The translations under genes were made by a program, and so were the position numbers. Positions 28,783 through 30,422 of a stretch of 30,422 nucleotides of DNA are shown piece after piece. The notes under the pieces are model-generated. The model had not been told where the DNA came from, did no database searches, and saw only the letters and a program-made list of their open reading frames with translations. The stretch spans positions 1-30,422 of IMG/VR virus record IMGVR_UViG_3300042691_006316. One strand, written 5' to 3'. The stretch comes from a virus. The stretch's first letter is position 1, and each line of letters opens with the position of its first letter.

Positions 28783-29510
28783 GCTAGTATTTTATGCTCT
28801 CGAATGTATTCCGTCAAGTAAGCGTTTAGGACTTCGTGATGTCCGGGTGCTGGATGCACCATGTCTGGCGGCACATACGGGTGCCCTGGTGCATAAATGG
28901 TTGGCTGTACGCCCTGGCTGTGTTGGTAAGCAATAGCTCTCCAGTCAAAACCATCAATGATGTAGGGAACTTCTTTGAAATACTGTAGTCTTGGATGTTC
29001 TAGTAATTCTTGGTACAAGTTGTCTGCTTGTTGAAACATGAGAATTTTGTGACCCCGCTGACGGATATCGCTTATTACCCCTAGCATGCGATACATCAGA
29101 TCTTCAATTCGATCCAGCACAGTATCAGCTTCCCATTTTAATTTTAAATCAACAAATTGATCAGAATCAGATTGTTTCCAATGTGGCATCCACTTGTTTC
29201 GAAAAATCTGATTCTGTGGGTTGGTCCAACGACCTTCAAACGAGTCTGTTTCAATGAGAATAGGTATTTCCAGCCTACTAACAAATGTCATGCCTAGTAC
29301 ATACAACGTATTTGCACCTGGATTACGACTGTGTTTTTGGGTGGTTCTTAGAATCCTTGAGTTGGCGCTGCCACCAATTGCAAGGCTAACTGCATTGGGA
29401 ACCCCCGGTTCTTTTTCTATGCCAAGACGTTGTGCCAAATCTACGTGTCCTTGTCCAAATGCATAGCTTTCCATATAACTGCAGCCGTTGACTACCAACT
29501 GTGAGATCAT
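28779..29510 (-). CDS. SGNH-hydrolase-like protein, 243 aa
   Basis: A 243-aa protein with the order of SGNH/GDSL esterases: block I VVNGCSYMES with candidate nucleophile Ser11, block II SLAIGGSANSRI (Gly46-47, Asn50), and the C-terminal DMVHPAPGHHEVL (Asp216, His219 or His224). Spacing and motifs are looser than textbook enzymes. It might remove or add acyl groups on host surface glycans or cell wall, or modify phage components; substrate unknown. Overlaps both neighbours as ATGA. It lies in the replication block, which may be coincidence. Confidence 0.65.
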   Translation of the reverse strand: MISQLVVNGCSYMESYAFGQGHVDLAQRLGIEKEPGVPNAVSLAIGGSANSRILRTTQKHSRNPGANTLYVLGMTFVSRLEIPILIETDSFEGRWTNPQNQIFRNKWMPHWKQSDSDQFVDLKLKWEADTVLDRIEDLMYRMLGVISDIRQRGHKILMFQQADNLYQELLEHPRLQYFKEVPYIIDGFDWRAIAYQHSQGVQPTIYAPGHPYVPPDMVHPAPGHHEVLNAYLTEYIREHKILA

Positions 29511-29953
29511 TTTTTGTCTTGTCCTGCATTGTGACGATACTCATCAATTTCTTTTTGTGTGGTTATCTCAGCCATGACATCAATTTCGTCGTCTTTGTAG
29601 TGCGGAAATATTTCCTGCAAGGCACGGCGTTTGGCGCTGAGTCCTGCTTCTTTCTTTTTGGGAGCGATCCAGGGATGACGAGGTGTGCCTATGTCGGGAC
29701 TCACAGTAGTAGCCAGCAACCACTGCAGTTTAGGATGCCGACCAAGATCAAAAAAGTGTTTGTTCAGTCGCTCGTTGGTGGCAATCACATAGAACTCCTG
29801 CAGTTCTCTAGATCCATCTACTGATGAGCCCCAGCGAATCATGAGATAGTTGCTGAACTTTTTCTTTTCTTCTGCAGTGAGATCATCGTAGAATGATCTG
29901 ACCTTGCGGTCAAACATCCGCATCTCATTGGCAATGTTTAGTTTATCGCTCAT
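29507..29953 (-). CDS. Probable sliding-clamp loader small subunit (gp62-like), 148 aa
   Basis: A 148-aa helical basic protein. It has the layout I know for short T4-type gp62 proteins: a KKFSNYLMIRWGSS stretch (about 31-44), ATNERLNKHFFDLGRHPKLQ (about 58-77), a helical LQWLLATTV, a Lys-rich linker with W (HPWIAPKKK) and a C-terminal DDEIDVMAEITTQKEIDEY. This is pattern memory, not alignment. gp62 would open the gp45 clamp with gp44. The neighbouring primase and helicase fit a replication block, but no gp44 or gp45 is in the window. The ATG overlaps the upstream gene by 11 bases. Confidence 0.55.
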   Translation of the reverse strand: MSDKLNIANEMRMFDRKVRSFYDDLTAEEKKKFSNYLMIRWGSSVDGSRELQEFYVIATNERLNKHFFDLGRHPKLQWLLATTVSPDIGTPRHPWIAPKKKEAGLSAKRRALQEIFPHYKDDEIDVMAEITTQKEIDEYRHNAGQDKK

Positions 29954-30197
29954 AGGGCTTGCTTAGATTGTAGACTATTTTAACATGATCAATGGCTTCT
30001 TGCAAAGTAGGATTGGACTCTGCTGCTGTGAGTATGTCGTTCCATTCTGACAGGTGCCCACGTTCAGGAGAACCAGTGACATCGTATCCCACCACTGATC
30101 TTTCAGATGTGCCTGATTCCCGTGCATAGATTATACCATTAGCACGTTCATAAATCAAGGTGGCACCAGGTTTAAGACTTCCCATATTGATATCCAT
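29943..30197 (-). CDS. Hypothetical protein, 84 aa
   Basis: An 84-aa protein starting MDINMGSLKPGATLIYERAN. A longer frame from 30260 overlaps the 47-aa upstream gene and lacks a ribosome-binding site; Met22 or Met26 are better starts. YERANGIIYARESGTS and a C-terminal helix ending VKIVYNLSKPYER look conserved in marine T4-like phages, from memory. Function unknown. Confidence 0.55.
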   Translation of the reverse strand: MDINMGSLKPGATLIYERANGIIYARESGTSERSVVGYDVTGSPERGHLSEWNDILTAAESNPTLQEAIDHVKIVYNLSKPYER

Positions 30198-30315
30198 ATT
30201 GTGAGTGGGCCCAGCGAAGGAATCTATCAAGTTGTTCACGATCATCAGGATAGCTTTCAAGATAGATACGAACCATTCGGTTCAGCATTTCAAATGTTTG
30301 TGCTTCTGTGTACAT
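30172..30315 (-). CDS. Small hypothetical protein, 47 aa
   Basis: A 47-aa helical frame starting MYTEAQTFEMLNRMVRIY and ending SQYGYQYGKS. It starts three bases after the stop of the preceding gene and overlaps the 84-aa gene by 26 bases. The GGTGA site upstream is weak. Likely real because of contiguous packing; function unknown. Confidence 0.5.
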   Translation of the reverse strand: MYTEAQTFEMLNRMVRIYLESYPDDREQLDRFLRWAHSQYGYQYGKS

Positions 30316-30318
30316 AGG

Positions 30319-30422
30319 TCACCATGCTTTGTTGTAATCCACGATCTCGCAGTTGCGACTGACATCTTTCACAAAGTAAACACAGTCAGGTTCGGGATCG
30401 TCATTGAGTGGTACTGCCAGCA
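30319..30422 (-). CDS. Partial hypothetical protein, C-terminal 33 aa
   Basis: The C-terminal end of a gene that begins beyond the right edge. The visible part has acidic residues and two Cys (LNDDPEPDCVYF, DVSRNCEIVDYNKAW). Too short to assign. Confidence 0.5.
   Translation of the reverse strand, partial: LAVPLNDDPEPDCVYFVKDVSRNCEIVDYNKAW

Noticed and set aside
1-30422. tRNA genes, CRISPR arrays, transposons, attachment sites
   Set aside because: I saw no cloverleaf-like gene in the few gaps, no regularly spaced repeats, no transposase or integrase; a tRNAscan run on the gaps would be decisive.

Overview
The window looks like part of a T4-like (Straboviridae-type or marine T4-superfamily) tailed phage genome. 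The evidence is a replication set (DnaB-type helicase, Toprim primase, probable gp62-type clamp-loader subunit, ATP-dependent DNA ligase), class Ia ribonucleotide reductase with glutaredoxin, PAAR spike-tip and tail-fibre/spike genes, dense gene packing with ATGA/TAATG overlaps, and recurrent TAAATA boxes that match T4-type late promoters. Nearly all genes lie on the minus strand, so transcription runs right to left; only two genes (22032-23642 and 27176-27553) are on the plus strand. I saw no rRNA, tRNA, integrase, transposon or CRISPR array. The host cannot be named. The phage IscU keeps the LPPVK motif, which suits a host with an Isc (HscA/HscB) system, more typical of Proteobacteria than of cyanobacteria; this is inference.

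Layout from left to right. 1-3.6 kb: DNA ligase and a run of small unrecognised genes, separated by near-identical sigma-70-type promoters (TTGACC-N17-TATAAT) whose -35 boxes often contain or abut the stop codon of the gene before. 3.6-6.1 kb: two probable virion proteins, a PAAR tip and a small Sm-like candidate. 6.1-11.8 kb: glutaredoxin, nrdB, nrdA, and between them a class II aldolase homologue, an ATP-grasp-like candidate and a small membrane protein. 11.8-14.1 kb: a conserved-looking unknown and a beta-helix tail spike. 14.1-16.1 kb: a PD-(D/E)XK exonuclease and an iron-sulfur cassette (A-type carrier, GNAT acetyltransferase, IscU) with its own promoter. 16.1-22 kb: late genes, probably head- or virion-associated, including an abundant-looking 136-aa protein with a strong terminator and a 635-aa protein that appears to fuse two different nucleotidyltransferase folds. 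22-23.6 kb: a plus-strand tail fibre. 23.6-26 kb: helicase and primase. 26-27.6 kb: a virion protein and a small gene fired divergently from back-to-back late promoters. 27.5-30.4 kb: a 192-aa protein that retains the motif skeleton of a C-family (DnaE) polymerase, a zinc-finger protein, an SGNH-hydrolase-like protein, a probable clamp-loader subunit and small unknowns.

How it fits together: nrdA/nrdB/glutaredoxin supply dNTPs, and gp41/gp61-type proteins, the clamp-loader subunit and ligase replicate and seal DNA. IscU and the A-type carrier may support Fe-S supply in the infected cell. Late genes driven by TAAATA boxes build the particle. The most unusual items are the miniature DnaE-like protein, the NTase plus ligase-like fusion, the iscU-GNAT-iscA operon, and a set of genes whose promoter -10 lies so close to the ATG that their mRNAs should be leaderless.
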